In this document: piece after piece, positions 1 through 5,730 of the stretch
Numbering within the stretch: position 1 is the first letter of the stretch
Layout: each line of letters opens with the position of its first letter
Assembly: GCA_003661125.1 (NCBI GenBank)
Contig: QMVO01000128.1
Coordinates: forward strand, 1-5,730
Length of the DNA stretch: 5,730 nucleotides
DNA from: Methanosarcinales archaeon
GTDB lineage: Archaea > Halobacteriota > Syntropharchaeia > Alkanophagales > Methanospirareceae
Direction of reading: 5' to 3'
Program-made: the position numbers and the translations under genes
Notes under the pieces: generated by a model
Told to the model about the DNA's origin: nothing
Database searches by the model: none
What the model saw: only the letters and a program-made list of their open reading frames with translations

Positions 1-1060
1 AATCTTGCAGGGAATCGGGAGTGCAATGATATTCGGAACAGGCGTGGCAATTCTAACTTCTGTATTTCCTTCAGGAGAGAGGGGCAAAGTTCTTGGAATA
101 AATGCTGCGGCAGTTTATTTAGGACTATCTCTTGGTCCATTCTTAGGAGGATTCCTGACACAATACTTTGGCTGGAAAAGCATCTTCCTCGCAAATGTGC
201 CTCTCGGCTTAATAATACTCATTTTTGTTTTGTGGAAATTGAAGGGAGAGTGGGCTGAGGCAAAGGGGGAGAAGTTCGATCTTATCGGTTCCATAATTTA
301 CAGTCTTTCGCTTGCAGCGATCATGTATGGTTTTTCACTTATACCTGCGATATCAGGCCTATGGTTGGTAATAGTAGGTACTTTTGTGCTTTTGTTATTC
401 GTTAGGTGGGAAATAAAGGTGGAAAACCCTGTTTTAGACATAAATCTTTTCAGAAATAACACGACTTTTGCCTTTTCTAATCTGGCGGCATTGATCAATT
501 ATAGTGCAACTTTTGCCGTAGGTTTCCTTTTAAGCCTTTACCTGCAGTATATAAAAGCGCTTAGCCCTCAAAACGCCGGTCTGATTTTGACCTCCCAACC
601 CCTTGCGATGGCCATTTTTTCACCATTTGCGGGCAGGCTTTCTGATAGAGTCGAGCCAAGAATAATCGCCTCAGCAGGTATGACATTGACAGCCGTAAGT
701 CTTTCGCTTTTTACTTTTTTGAACGAGAAAACAACCTTGGAATTTGTCGCAGCCAGTTTAATTCTCCTTGGTTTTAGCCTTGCCCTCTTCTCCTCTCCCA
801 ACACAAATGCAGTTATGAGTTCTGTTGAAAGGAGATTTTACGGAGTATCCTCGGCAACGCTTGGAACAATGCGACTGACCGGACAGATGCTTAGCATGGG
901 TATCGCAATGTTGATATTTGCAATATACATCGGGAAGGTCCAGATTACGCCTGAACACTATTCTCTTTTCTTAACCAGCATGAAAACAGCATTCGTTATC
1001 TTTGCTGTTCTATGTTTCGGTGGCATATTTACATCACTCGCAAGAGGTAAAGTTCGATGA
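1..1060 (+). CDS. MFS drug/H+ antiporter, DHA2 (EmrB/QacA) family, 5'-truncated by window edge
   Basis: This is an inner-membrane multidrug or solute efflux protein that would exchange its substrate for protons. The frame is open to the left edge and begins with an Ile-Leu-Gln-Gly run. The TTG at 5-7 is therefore read as an internal Leu of the conserved 'LQGIGSA' helix, not as a start. Counting that Leu as residue 1, antiporter motif C is visible at residues 40-49 (GLSLGPFLGG), an 'NPVLDINLFR' segment at 141-150, and a GRLSDR loop (a motif-A-like repeat) at 210-215. The family's 'PNTNAVMSS' segment follows at 265-273. About 11 hydrophobic helices can be counted, so roughly the first 100 residues (helices 1-3) are missing if the protein has the usual 14. 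The stop is TGA at 1058-1060. The drug-export role is inferred from the family; the substrate cannot be predicted. No partner adaptor (EmrA-like) gene follows, and no convincing intrinsic terminator is seen after the stop. Confidence 0.93.
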   Translation, partial: ILQGIGSAMIFGTGVAILTSVFPSGERGKVLGINAAAVYLGLSLGPFLGGFLTQYFGWKSIFLANVPLGLIILIFVLWKLKGEWAEAKGEKFDLIGSIIYSLSLAAIMYGFSLIPAISGLWLVIVGTFVLLLFVRWEIKVENPVLDINLFRNNTTFAFSNLAALINYSATFAVGFLLSLYLQYIKALSPQNAGLILTSQPLAMAIFSPFAGRLSDRVEPRIIASAGMTLTAVSLSLFTFLNEKTTLEFVAASLILLGFSLALFSSPNTNAVMSSVERRFYGVSSATLGTMRLTGQMLSMGIAMLIFAIYIGKVQITPEHYSLFLTSMKTAFVIFAVLCFGGIFTSLARGKVR

Positions 1061-1077
1061 AAATGTCTGGTAGACTT

Positions 1078-1099
1078 CTGAACCCTCTACTTCGTTCAG
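1078..1099. repeat. Perfect 6-bp inverted repeat, possible dispersed palindromic element
   Basis: CTGAAC at 1078-1083 pairs with GTTCAG at 1094-1099 around a 10-base loop. It lies 17 bases after the stop of the efflux gene. No T-tract follows on the plus strand, so it is not a typical intrinsic terminator. On the minus strand the core reads CTGAACGAAGTAGAGGG. From memory this resembles the widely dispersed family of the form CTGAGCGAAGTCGAAGGG, often mistranslated as 'LSEVEG' in spurious ORFs. The family assignment is tentative. Confidence 0.45.
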
Positions 1100-1120
1100 T
1101 GCTAACACACCCGGACAACA

Positions 1121-1188
1121 GGGGAATATGTGGCTTCCTACTATCAGGCTACGTCCAAATTTGCCTACGGCAAACTTTATATATCCCC
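1121..1188. repeat. Nested stem-loop around a TTTGCC/GGCAAA hairpin
   Basis: The core is a perfect 6-bp stem, TTTGCC at 1160-1165 and GGCAAA at 1169-1174, with loop TAC. Two further A-T pairs lie beyond one mismatch (1157-1158 with 1176-1177). An outer pairing is possible between GGGGAATAT at 1121-1129 and ATATCCCC at 1181-1188, with one bulged A. The structure could be a palindromic repeat unit or part of a small RNA. No promoter specific to it was identified, so an RNA role is only a possibility. Confidence 0.4.
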
Positions 1189-1322
1189 AAGACGCTATAG
1201 TGAAACCCGCATCTTCACAAATACAAAAAAGTTCCCAGCCCTTAAATTTTCCGCTTCTCATTATAAAGAAAGAAAAGATAAATAAGAAGAGAGAGTTTTG
1301 TTTTCCTACCCTTAAGCTTACA

Positions 1323-1342
1323 GGCTGGCAAGCTAACCAGCC
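1323..1342. repeat. Imperfect 20-bp palindrome GGCTGG...CCAGCC
   Basis: GGCTGG at 1323-1328 pairs with CCAGCC at 1337-1342. The centre is AGCT, and two mismatched positions lie on each side between arms and centre. A separate 8-bp palindrome TAAGCTTA lies just upstream at 1313-1320. No T-run follows either strand's stem directly, so a terminator role is not supported. It could be a protein-binding site or a dispersed repeat. Confidence 0.4.
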
Positions 1343-1384
1343 GTGATACCCAATCTAAGCGAAAGGAGTTAAAAGCTGGAAAGT

Positions 1385-1409
1385 TAAGGATTGAAATCCG
1401 TGATCCTTA
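1385..1409. repeat. Perfect 7-bp inverted repeat TAAGGAT/ATCCTTA
   Basis: TAAGGAT at 1385-1391 is complementary to ATCCTTA at 1403-1409, with an 11-base loop. An alternative shorter fold, GGAT with ATCC at 1388-1399, overlaps it. It was checked as a possible tRNA T-arm and rejected because the loop length and conserved TTC bases do not fit. Function is unknown. Confidence 0.35.
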
Positions 1410-1524
1410 TAAACTCCATAAACCTAACAAATCAAATTCCAAGTCCAACGTTACTATGTATTCTTAATCCCACTAAATCCGGAGTCACCATCAATAAGCT
1501 TGGGACTTATATGTAAATCCACCC

Positions 1525-1559
1525 CCCGAAAATCTTACGGAATAAGATCCCTGCTCGGG
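1525..1559. repeat. Two-tier stem-loop in the mgtE upstream region
   Basis: The inner stem ATCTTA (1532-1537) with TAAGAT (1543-1548) is perfect around the loop CGGAA. The outer stem CCCGA (1525-1529) with TCGGG (1555-1559) closes it, leaving an asymmetric internal loop of 2 and 6 bases. It ends 91 bases upstream of the promoter -35 box and so would not be in the predicted mgtE transcript. It has no T-tract on the plus strand. It is a structured repeat or RNA of unknown role. Confidence 0.4.
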
Positions 1560-1613
1560 CTATGCTCTCATCACTCATTACTCTTAATTTAATCAATTCT
1601 ATCGTACCACTAT

Positions 1614-1638
1614 GTACATGAACTTTCACGCCATGTGC
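1614..1638. promoter_or_regulatory. Inverted repeat just upstream of the mgtE promoter, candidate operator
   Basis: GTACATG at 1614-1620 pairs with CATGTGC at 1632-1638, seven pairs including one G-T wobble, with an 11-base loop. The left arm overlaps a perfect 8-bp palindrome ATGTACAT at 1612-1619. The element ends 12 bases before the -35 box, a position suited to an activator or repressor site. No known regulator consensus was recognised, so the role is inferred from position only. Confidence 0.3.
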
Positions 1639-1650
1639 AAATTATTTATC

Positions 1651-1679
1651 TTGACTTTAGATATACTTTAAGCTATAAT
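1651..1679 (+). promoter_or_regulatory. Sigma-70-type promoter for mgtE
   Basis: A -35 box TTGACT (1651-1656, five of six consensus bases) and a perfect -10 box TATAAT (1674-1679) are separated by exactly 17 bases. The stretch upstream of -35 is AT-rich (1639-1649), as for an UP element. Transcription should begin near 1686, giving a leader of about 55 bases before the mgtE ATG. That leader is too short for an M-box magnesium riboswitch, so magnesium control by that mechanism looks unlikely here. Confidence 0.82.
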
Positions 1680-1741
1680 ATTCTATCATTTGAACCTCGT
1701 GACAAAAGTTAAAGTGAGCGATTTTTTAAACCACGGGCAGT

Positions 1742-3097
1742 ATGTTCAAAGAGTTAATAATTCCTGAAATAAAAGAATTGTTGAGAAAAAAAGATTACAA
1801 ATCTATAAAAGAATTTATCACTGAATGTCACCCATCTGATATAGCAGACCTTCTGGAATCCCTGACGGATGGAGAAGCGGCAATCCTGTTTTTACTATTA
1901 CCCAAAGAGCAAGCAGGGGATACATTCTCCGAGCTCGAAACAAAAAAACAGGAGGCAATACTAAAACAGCTAACTGATCAACAGATAAGGGAACTCGTCC
2001 TGGAACTCGAACCTGACGAGAGAACCGAGCTTTTTGAAGAACTACCCGGTCAAATTACCCGCAAGATACTTCAACTCCTCCCCCCTGAAGACAGACGCGA
2101 AACCCTCAAGATACTGGCATATCCCGAAGAAAGTGTCGGGCGACTTATCACACCCGAGTATATTGCCGTCAAACCTTACTGGACTGTTAAAGAAGCAATG
2201 GAATACATCAGGAAAAACGGAAAAGATGCAGAAACAATCGACATAGTATATGTAGTGGATGACAGTGGCAAACTACTCGATGATATACCTATCAGGAGAT
2301 TTATCCTGGCTCACCCGGACGATAAAGTAGAATCTCTGATGGATGGGCATTATATCTCAATTTCCGCATACGAAGATCAGGAAAAAGCCGTACAGCTGGT
2401 GAAACAATACAACCTAATCGCCCTCCCTGTCACAGACTCAAAAGGCATCCTGTTAGGAATAGTCACAGTAGATGACATCATCGATGTCATGGAAGAGGAG
2501 AGTACAGAGGATTTCCGAAAAATCGGTGGTGTTGGACTTTCAGAAGAAGAGGATCTCGTCGCCAATGTAAAGGAAATGTCTCTGAAAAGGCTCTATCGAA
2601 GCAGAGTACCATGGCTTCTTGTGTTACTATTTATGAATATTTTTTCTGGAGGAGTAATAAGTCTTTTTGAAGGAACAATAGCCAGGTATGTCGTGCTTGT
2701 AACTTTTCTTCCTGTAATAATTGCCACAGCTGGAAACGCCGGCTCTCAAAGCTCAACGCTAATGGTGAGAGCCCTTGCCATAGGGAATGTAAAGTTGAGT
2801 GACTGGGCAAAGCTTATTGGAAGAGAGCTTTTAATCTCTGCAGCCCTGGGACTCACAGCAGGGATCGGGATATTCTTCATTGGTATTGCCCGTGGTGGAA
2901 TAAAAGTATCAATAGTAGTTCTCATGACAATGATAATAAACGTGATAATAGGTAGTATTCTTGGAATGTCACTACCATTTCTGTTCACAAAATTAAAAAA
3001 AGACCCTGCTACAGCCAGTACCCCTCTAATAACAACTATGTGCGACATAATAGGGACTTCTATCTACTTTTTAATAGCCACAAACATTCTGTTTTAG
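1742..3097 (+). CDS. mgtE: Magnesium transporter MgtE
   Basis: MgtE is a homodimeric, Mg2+-gated Mg2+ channel of the inner membrane. It senses cytoplasmic Mg2+ through its soluble domains and closes when Mg2+ is plentiful. The 451-residue length matches the family (about 450). Domains in order: a helical MgtE N domain (about 1-130, with 'HPSDIADLLE' at 30-39); two CBS domains (about 137-255, the second with 'GIVTVDDIIDVMEEE' at 239-253, whose acidic residues match the Mg2+-sensing cluster); a connecting plug helix (about 256-282); and five membrane helices from about 287 to the end. The pore signature 'GNAGSQSSTLMVRALA' is at 331-346. D435 in 'TTMCDIIG' corresponds to the pore Mg2+-binding Asp of the Thermus protein. 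ATG 1742 is the first start after an in-frame TAA at 1727-1729, but its upstream CGGGCAG is only a weak Shine-Dalgarno. It has its own promoter and converges with the next gene, with a 4-base gap. Confidence 0.97.
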   Translation: MFKELIIPEIKELLRKKDYKSIKEFITECHPSDIADLLESLTDGEAAILFLLLPKEQAGDTFSELETKKQEAILKQLTDQQIRELVLELEPDERTELFEELPGQITRKILQLLPPEDRRETLKILAYPEESVGRLITPEYIAVKPYWTVKEAMEYIRKNGKDAETIDIVYVVDDSGKLLDDIPIRRFILAHPDDKVESLMDGHYISISAYEDQEKAVQLVKQYNLIALPVTDSKGILLGIVTVDDIIDVMEEESTEDFRKIGGVGLSEEEDLVANVKEMSLKRLYRSRVPWLLVLLFMNIFSGGVISLFEGTIARYVVLVTFLPVIIATAGNAGSQSSTLMVRALAIGNVKLSDWAKLIGRELLISAALGLTAGIGIFFIGIARGGIKVSIVVLMTMIINVIIGSILGMSLPFLFTKLKKDPATASTPLITTMCDIIGTSIYFLIATNILF

Positions 3098-3101
3098 CTT
3101 C

Positions 3102-5730
3102 TCACCAATCTGTACCAAGAGAGAAAATCCACATTGGTTTATAAAACCTGTCCATGTCGTACCGCCACGCAACATCTATCTTTAACATAAAATAACCCAT
3201 AAACATTCTCATCCCACATCCAACTCCACAAACAAGATCATCCATATAATAACCTCTATAAACATCCCTCCCAAAAAGATGCAATTTGTTCCCATCCCAG
3301 GCAGACCCCACATCAAGAAACGTAACCCCCTGTATCCCCCCAAGAACCATTGGCAAAGGCCAGCCAAGAGCCAGATATTTTATAAAAGGATATCGGAATT
3401 CTGCATTAAACAGAAAATATCTCGTCCCCTCTTTTTCATAATATCTTGCCCCTCTTAAAGGGGTAACAAATTCCGAAAAATACAAATCCTGCAAATCGCC
3501 ATAGTTAGGGTCTCGCCGGAAATGAGCATTAAGCCATCCCATTTCCCCGCCCACAAAGAACCGTTGTGGGTTTTTACCGTTACTGATACCAAAAGCCAAT
3601 CTCAGGCCAAAGGAATAAAGAAATGATGTCTTAAAATACCTCCTTATATCTCCCTCTATCGTATTAAAAGTAAGACTGCTTTTATAATACCGCGGACTGG
3701 CAAGATACGAAATTCTCGCCCGCCAGCCATCTATTGGGTAGAAATATCCCCATAGACAATTGTCATAAACCCATGCAACCCTCGGCAAAATGGTTTTTAG
3801 TCCGTAGCTATAGAGCCTTTTCCCTGAGTAATACTCAAAGGCCTCCTGCTTCACATTGTAGAAAGTGGTCCCAAATTCCAGCCTTTCGTATATCGATATC
3901 GGATATGAGATACTTATATCAGCACCATAATTTCTCAACCTCCAGTAGAAAAAGTAGTAATAGGAAGCATAAAAATTGGCGCTATTAAAAACGATAAAAG
4001 AGTAATCGGCACGCTTCCCCAGGTAATCGTACCTGATGTAATAGTCGCTATTTTCAAAATCTATATACATTTCTGTCCCAATTATAAACCTATGGTTACC
4101 CAGAATGTCACTCAGTGCAAAGACGGTTGTACCCTGGGCTCCCCATAGATTACTATAAGCTGCATAGCTATAAACGAGGTCAAGCGTAAATTTGGTTTTA
4201 TATTTCTTTATTTTATACCCTTCTTCTGTTTCTGCAGAATCCTTCTTTGTCTCTGTCGAATCAGATGAAAGAGCAAGGGGCTGCCAGTTCTGATATCCTG
4301 GAGCAAAAATATAACGGGAAAAAGATCTGTTCTGTTGAACTATCTTCGTTTCTGTCGTCTCGGCTTCCACAAAATAGGGTTTATAGACAGGACGATACCC
4401 TTCCGGGTTTTCGAATTTCTTTATTTCCTCTCTTGCAAACTGAGTTGGTTTTATCTCATCTTTCACATCGGGTCTATCAAGAGGGTTTGAAAGAATATAC
4501 ACATCCCACCCGAAACCCGAATAACCAGCGAAAGCCAATTTGGTATCATCTCTGGATAATGACAGCTGGTATACACCCGTCACAACGTTGGTTATCGCTT
4601 TGGTTTCTCTTGTATCAAGGTCCATAACAAAAACATTCGAAACTCCATTGTAATTGGAGGTATAGATTATTGCGTCTCTGGTATTAGCCCATATTGGATA
4701 GTTCTCGTCCCATGGTGTGTCTGTCAATCTTTCAATGCTCCCTGAGTCAAAATCATAAACAAAGATATCTTTCTGATGGTACTCAAAAGAGTTAAAATCG
4801 AGCCCCTCTGTTCCTTCAATGGTTTTTACCGAGTCACTTGAAAATCCTCTCTGAGAAACAAAAACTATTTTCTTCCCATCGGGGGACCAGCTCGGTTCAA
4901 ATTCGGGAAACTGATCGTTGGTCAATCTGAAAAGCGTCTTTGTCTTCATATTATAGACATACAAATCAGTTCTATCATCCTTCAGCCCGATAAAGGCGAT
5001 TTTGTCACCATCAGGGCTCCATGAAGCTGTGTATATTTCTTCAACATCCTTGAAAGAAATTTTTCTGTGTTTCCCTGTCTTTACAGTAACAAAAAATAGA
5101 GCATCTTTATTTTTACTTTTGGCAGCAAGTACAATCTGCTTTCCATCGGGGGACCAGCTTAAACGTGGATTAAGCCATTTCAACTCCTCAAGTTCTGGAG
5201 TTCGCTGTCCTTTAACGAGCTTCTTTAATATTTTCCCATCGAGGGCAGAAATGAGAAAAATATCTGCATATCCGTCTCTATCCGACATGAAAGCAATCAT
5301 ATTCCCACTTGGAGATATCGCAGGACTTACATTATAATAGCTACTTGACTCCTCATGGTCGGTCAAGGCTTTCGCCACCTCAGCAATATCGCTCCTATTC
5401 TCAAAATCTGGCCAGAATCTTCTCTTTAACCACCTTTGCCACTTCCTTTCAAGTTCCTCTACGTCCATACCGAGCGAAGCCTTAATACCGCGACTTACAG
5501 CTTTTTTCCCTTTCATCTGTGACCATAGCTCACCGATCTTCTCCAGACCATATCTCTCCGCAAGGAACAAATAAAAAGACTGCCCACCCTTATAGGCAAG
5601 ATAACCATTCAAATCATCAAACTTGGGCAACTCCTTATTTATGGTAAGATCTCTTAAGATAAGGTCAGCTTTGTCATCCCATCCTATCGACAAAAATTCA
5701 GCAAGCCCTTCGTGCATCCAGAGAGGAATA
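3102..5730 (-). CDS. Outer-membrane fusion: gluzincin peptidase-like domain, TolB-type PD40 propeller, BamA-like surface-antigen barrel; 5'-truncated
   Basis: The frame is open to the right edge, so the N-terminus (signal peptide and any HExxH) lies outside. Residue 1 here is the Met at 5715-5717, an internal residue of 'IPLWMHEGLAEFLS'. This matches the third-ligand motif (W..EG.AE) of peptidase-MA-like gluzincins; the tail 'GGQSFYLFLAERYG' and 'LERKWQRWLKRR' (44-100) fits the same family. Residues about 125-411 form six PD40/WD40-like blades, with 'SWSPDG' or similar at 135, 187, 232 and 276; blade 4 has an insert at about 292-315. A linker (412-507), rich in Thr, Ser, Glu and Lys near its end, follows. 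Residues about 508-871 are an Omp85-like barrel: 'DILGNHRF' at 537, 'PLRGARYY' (RGF/RGY-type loop) at 753, 'NAEFRYPF' at 771, 'FLDVGSAWDG' at 800, and a final strand ending in Trp. No POTRA domain is evident. Likely secreted and outer-membrane anchored. Whether it is an active protease, an assembly factor or a transporter is unknown. Confidence 0.9.
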   Translation of the reverse strand, partial: IPLWMHEGLAEFLSIGWDDKADLILRDLTINKELPKFDDLNGYLAYKGGQSFYLFLAERYGLEKIGELWSQMKGKKAVSRGIKASLGMDVEELERKWQRWLKRRFWPDFENRSDIAEVAKALTDHEESSSYYNVSPAISPSGNMIAFMSDRDGYADIFLISALDGKILKKLVKGQRTPELEELKWLNPRLSWSPDGKQIVLAAKSKNKDALFFVTVKTGKHRKISFKDVEEIYTASWSPDGDKIAFIGLKDDRTDLYVYNMKTKTLFRLTNDQFPEFEPSWSPDGKKIVFVSQRGFSSDSVKTIEGTEGLDFNSFEYHQKDIFVYDFDSGSIERLTDTPWDENYPIWANTRDAIIYTSNYNGVSNVFVMDLDTRETKAITNVVTGVYQLSLSRDDTKLAFAGYSGFGWDVYILSNPLDRPDVKDEIKPTQFAREEIKKFENPEGYRPVYKPYFVEAETTETKIVQQNRSFSRYIFAPGYQNWQPLALSSDSTETKKDSAETEEGYKIKKYKTKFTLDLVYSYAAYSNLWGAQGTTVFALSDILGNHRFIIGTEMYIDFENSDYYIRYDYLGKRADYSFIVFNSANFYASYYYFFYWRLRNYGADISISYPISIYERLEFGTTFYNVKQEAFEYYSGKRLYSYGLKTILPRVAWVYDNCLWGYFYPIDGWRARISYLASPRYYKSSLTFNTIEGDIRRYFKTSFLYSFGLRLAFGISNGKNPQRFFVGGEMGWLNAHFRRDPNYGDLQDLYFSEFVTPLRGARYYEKEGTRYFLFNAEFRYPFIKYLALGWPLPMVLGGIQGVTFLDVGSAWDGNKLHLFGRDVYRGYYMDDLVCGVGCGMRMFMGYFMLKIDVAWRYDMDRFYKPMWIFSLGTDW
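4876..4892 (-). repeat. 17-base direct repeat, copy 1, coding a propeller blade
   Basis: CCATCGGGGGACCAGCT occurs identically here and at 5143-5159. On the minus strand both copies encode the S-W-S-P-D-G turn of a PD40 blade (blades 4 and 2). Identity at the DNA level in third-codon positions suggests recent blade duplication, gene conversion or codon constraint. It is not a mobile-element feature. Confidence 0.7.
5143..5159 (-). repeat. 17-base direct repeat, copy 2, coding a propeller blade
   Basis: This is the second identical copy of the 17-base string found at 4876-4892. It encodes the S-W-S-P-D-G turn of blade 2. The blade 3 equivalent near 5009-5025 has diverged at several bases although the peptide is the same. 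Confidence 0.7.

Larger units (their letters stand above)
1061..1741. other. 681-bp non-coding gap with inverted repeats and a promoter
   Basis: No convincing gene was found on either strand. The short open frames here lack recognisable domains and plausible ribosome binding sites, and they run through hairpin-forming DNA. No tRNA T-arm, rRNA or CRISPR repeat-spacer pattern was recognised. The left part (1065-1188) contains several stem-loops. The middle has a purine-rich tract at about 1264-1296 (A/G-rich, then T-rich) and an imperfect palindrome at 1323-1342. The right part has a nested stem-loop at 1525-1559, a loose 7-base repetition at 1567-1587 (CTCATCA, CTCATTA, CTCTTAA), and the mgtE promoter. 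The base composition and patchwork of short repeats suggest accumulated dispersed repeats or very decayed sequence. That is an inference. Confidence 0.75.

Noticed and set aside
5..7. TTG as a start codon for the efflux gene
   Set aside because: The frame stays open to the left edge, and the residues fit the middle of a conserved helix, so it is read as an internal Leu.
1034..1261. 75-codon open frame on the minus strand after the efflux gene
   Set aside because: It overlaps the end of the efflux gene, reads through several hairpins, has no plausible ribosome binding site or domain, and contains an 'LNEVEG' string typical of mistranslated palindromic repeats.
1128..1346. 72-codon open frame on the plus strand in the gap
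   Set aside because: It crosses the nested stem-loop, the purine tract and the imperfect palindrome. No domain or good ribosome binding site was seen.
1380..1410. Possible tRNA T-arm (GGATT...AATCC-like pairing)
   Set aside because: The loop length and conserved TTC bases are wrong, and no acceptor, D or anticodon stems could be found around it.
1686..1741. M-box magnesium riboswitch upstream of mgtE
   Set aside because: The predicted leader is only about 55 bases and no M-box core was recognised in it.
3104..3148. Intrinsic terminator for mgtE (ACCAAT/ATTGGT, then GGTTT/AAACC)
   Set aside because: The stems are short and AT-rich, one has a 23-base loop, and no proper T-tract follows. The bases also encode the C-terminus of the opposite gene.
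4247..4627. 126-codon open frame on the plus strand inside the fusion gene
   Set aside because: It is antisense to the propeller/linker region and has no recognisable domain. The minus-strand reading has clear family motifs.

Overview
The window holds three protein-coding genes and one long non-coding gap. It most likely comes from a diderm (Gram-negative-type) bacterium of moderately low GC content, because the largest gene encodes an Omp85/BamA-like outer-membrane beta-barrel. Giant outer-membrane proteins that join a gluzincin-like peptidase, a TolB-type propeller and a surface-antigen barrel are, from memory, most familiar in uncultured or deep-branching diderm lineages. A precise taxon cannot be assigned from this sequence.

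Layout, left to right. Positions 1-1060 (+) carry the C-terminal three quarters of a 14-helix drug/H+ antiporter of the DHA2 (EmrB/QacA) branch of the MFS; its start lies left of the window. Positions 1061-1741 are non-coding and hold several inverted repeats, a purine tract and degenerate short repeats. They end in a near-consensus housekeeping promoter (TTGACT, 17-nt spacer, TATAAT). Positions 1742-3097 (+) encode a full-length MgtE magnesium channel with N domain, paired CBS domains, plug helix and a five-helix pore domain. Four bases further on, the third gene ends. It runs on the minus strand from beyond the right edge to 3102 and encodes the protease-like/propeller/barrel fusion.

The genes do not form one operon. 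mgtE has its own promoter, and the large minus-strand gene converges on it tail to tail. No functional link between the transporters and the fusion protein is visible. The most unusual content is the fusion protein: a surface or periplasmic-facing assembly in which a six-bladed TolB-like propeller sits where POTRA domains would normally precede an Omp85 barrel, with a gluzincin-type peptidase domain in front. The gap at 1061-1741 is second: it looks like an accumulation of dispersed palindromic repeats rather than a decayed gene.
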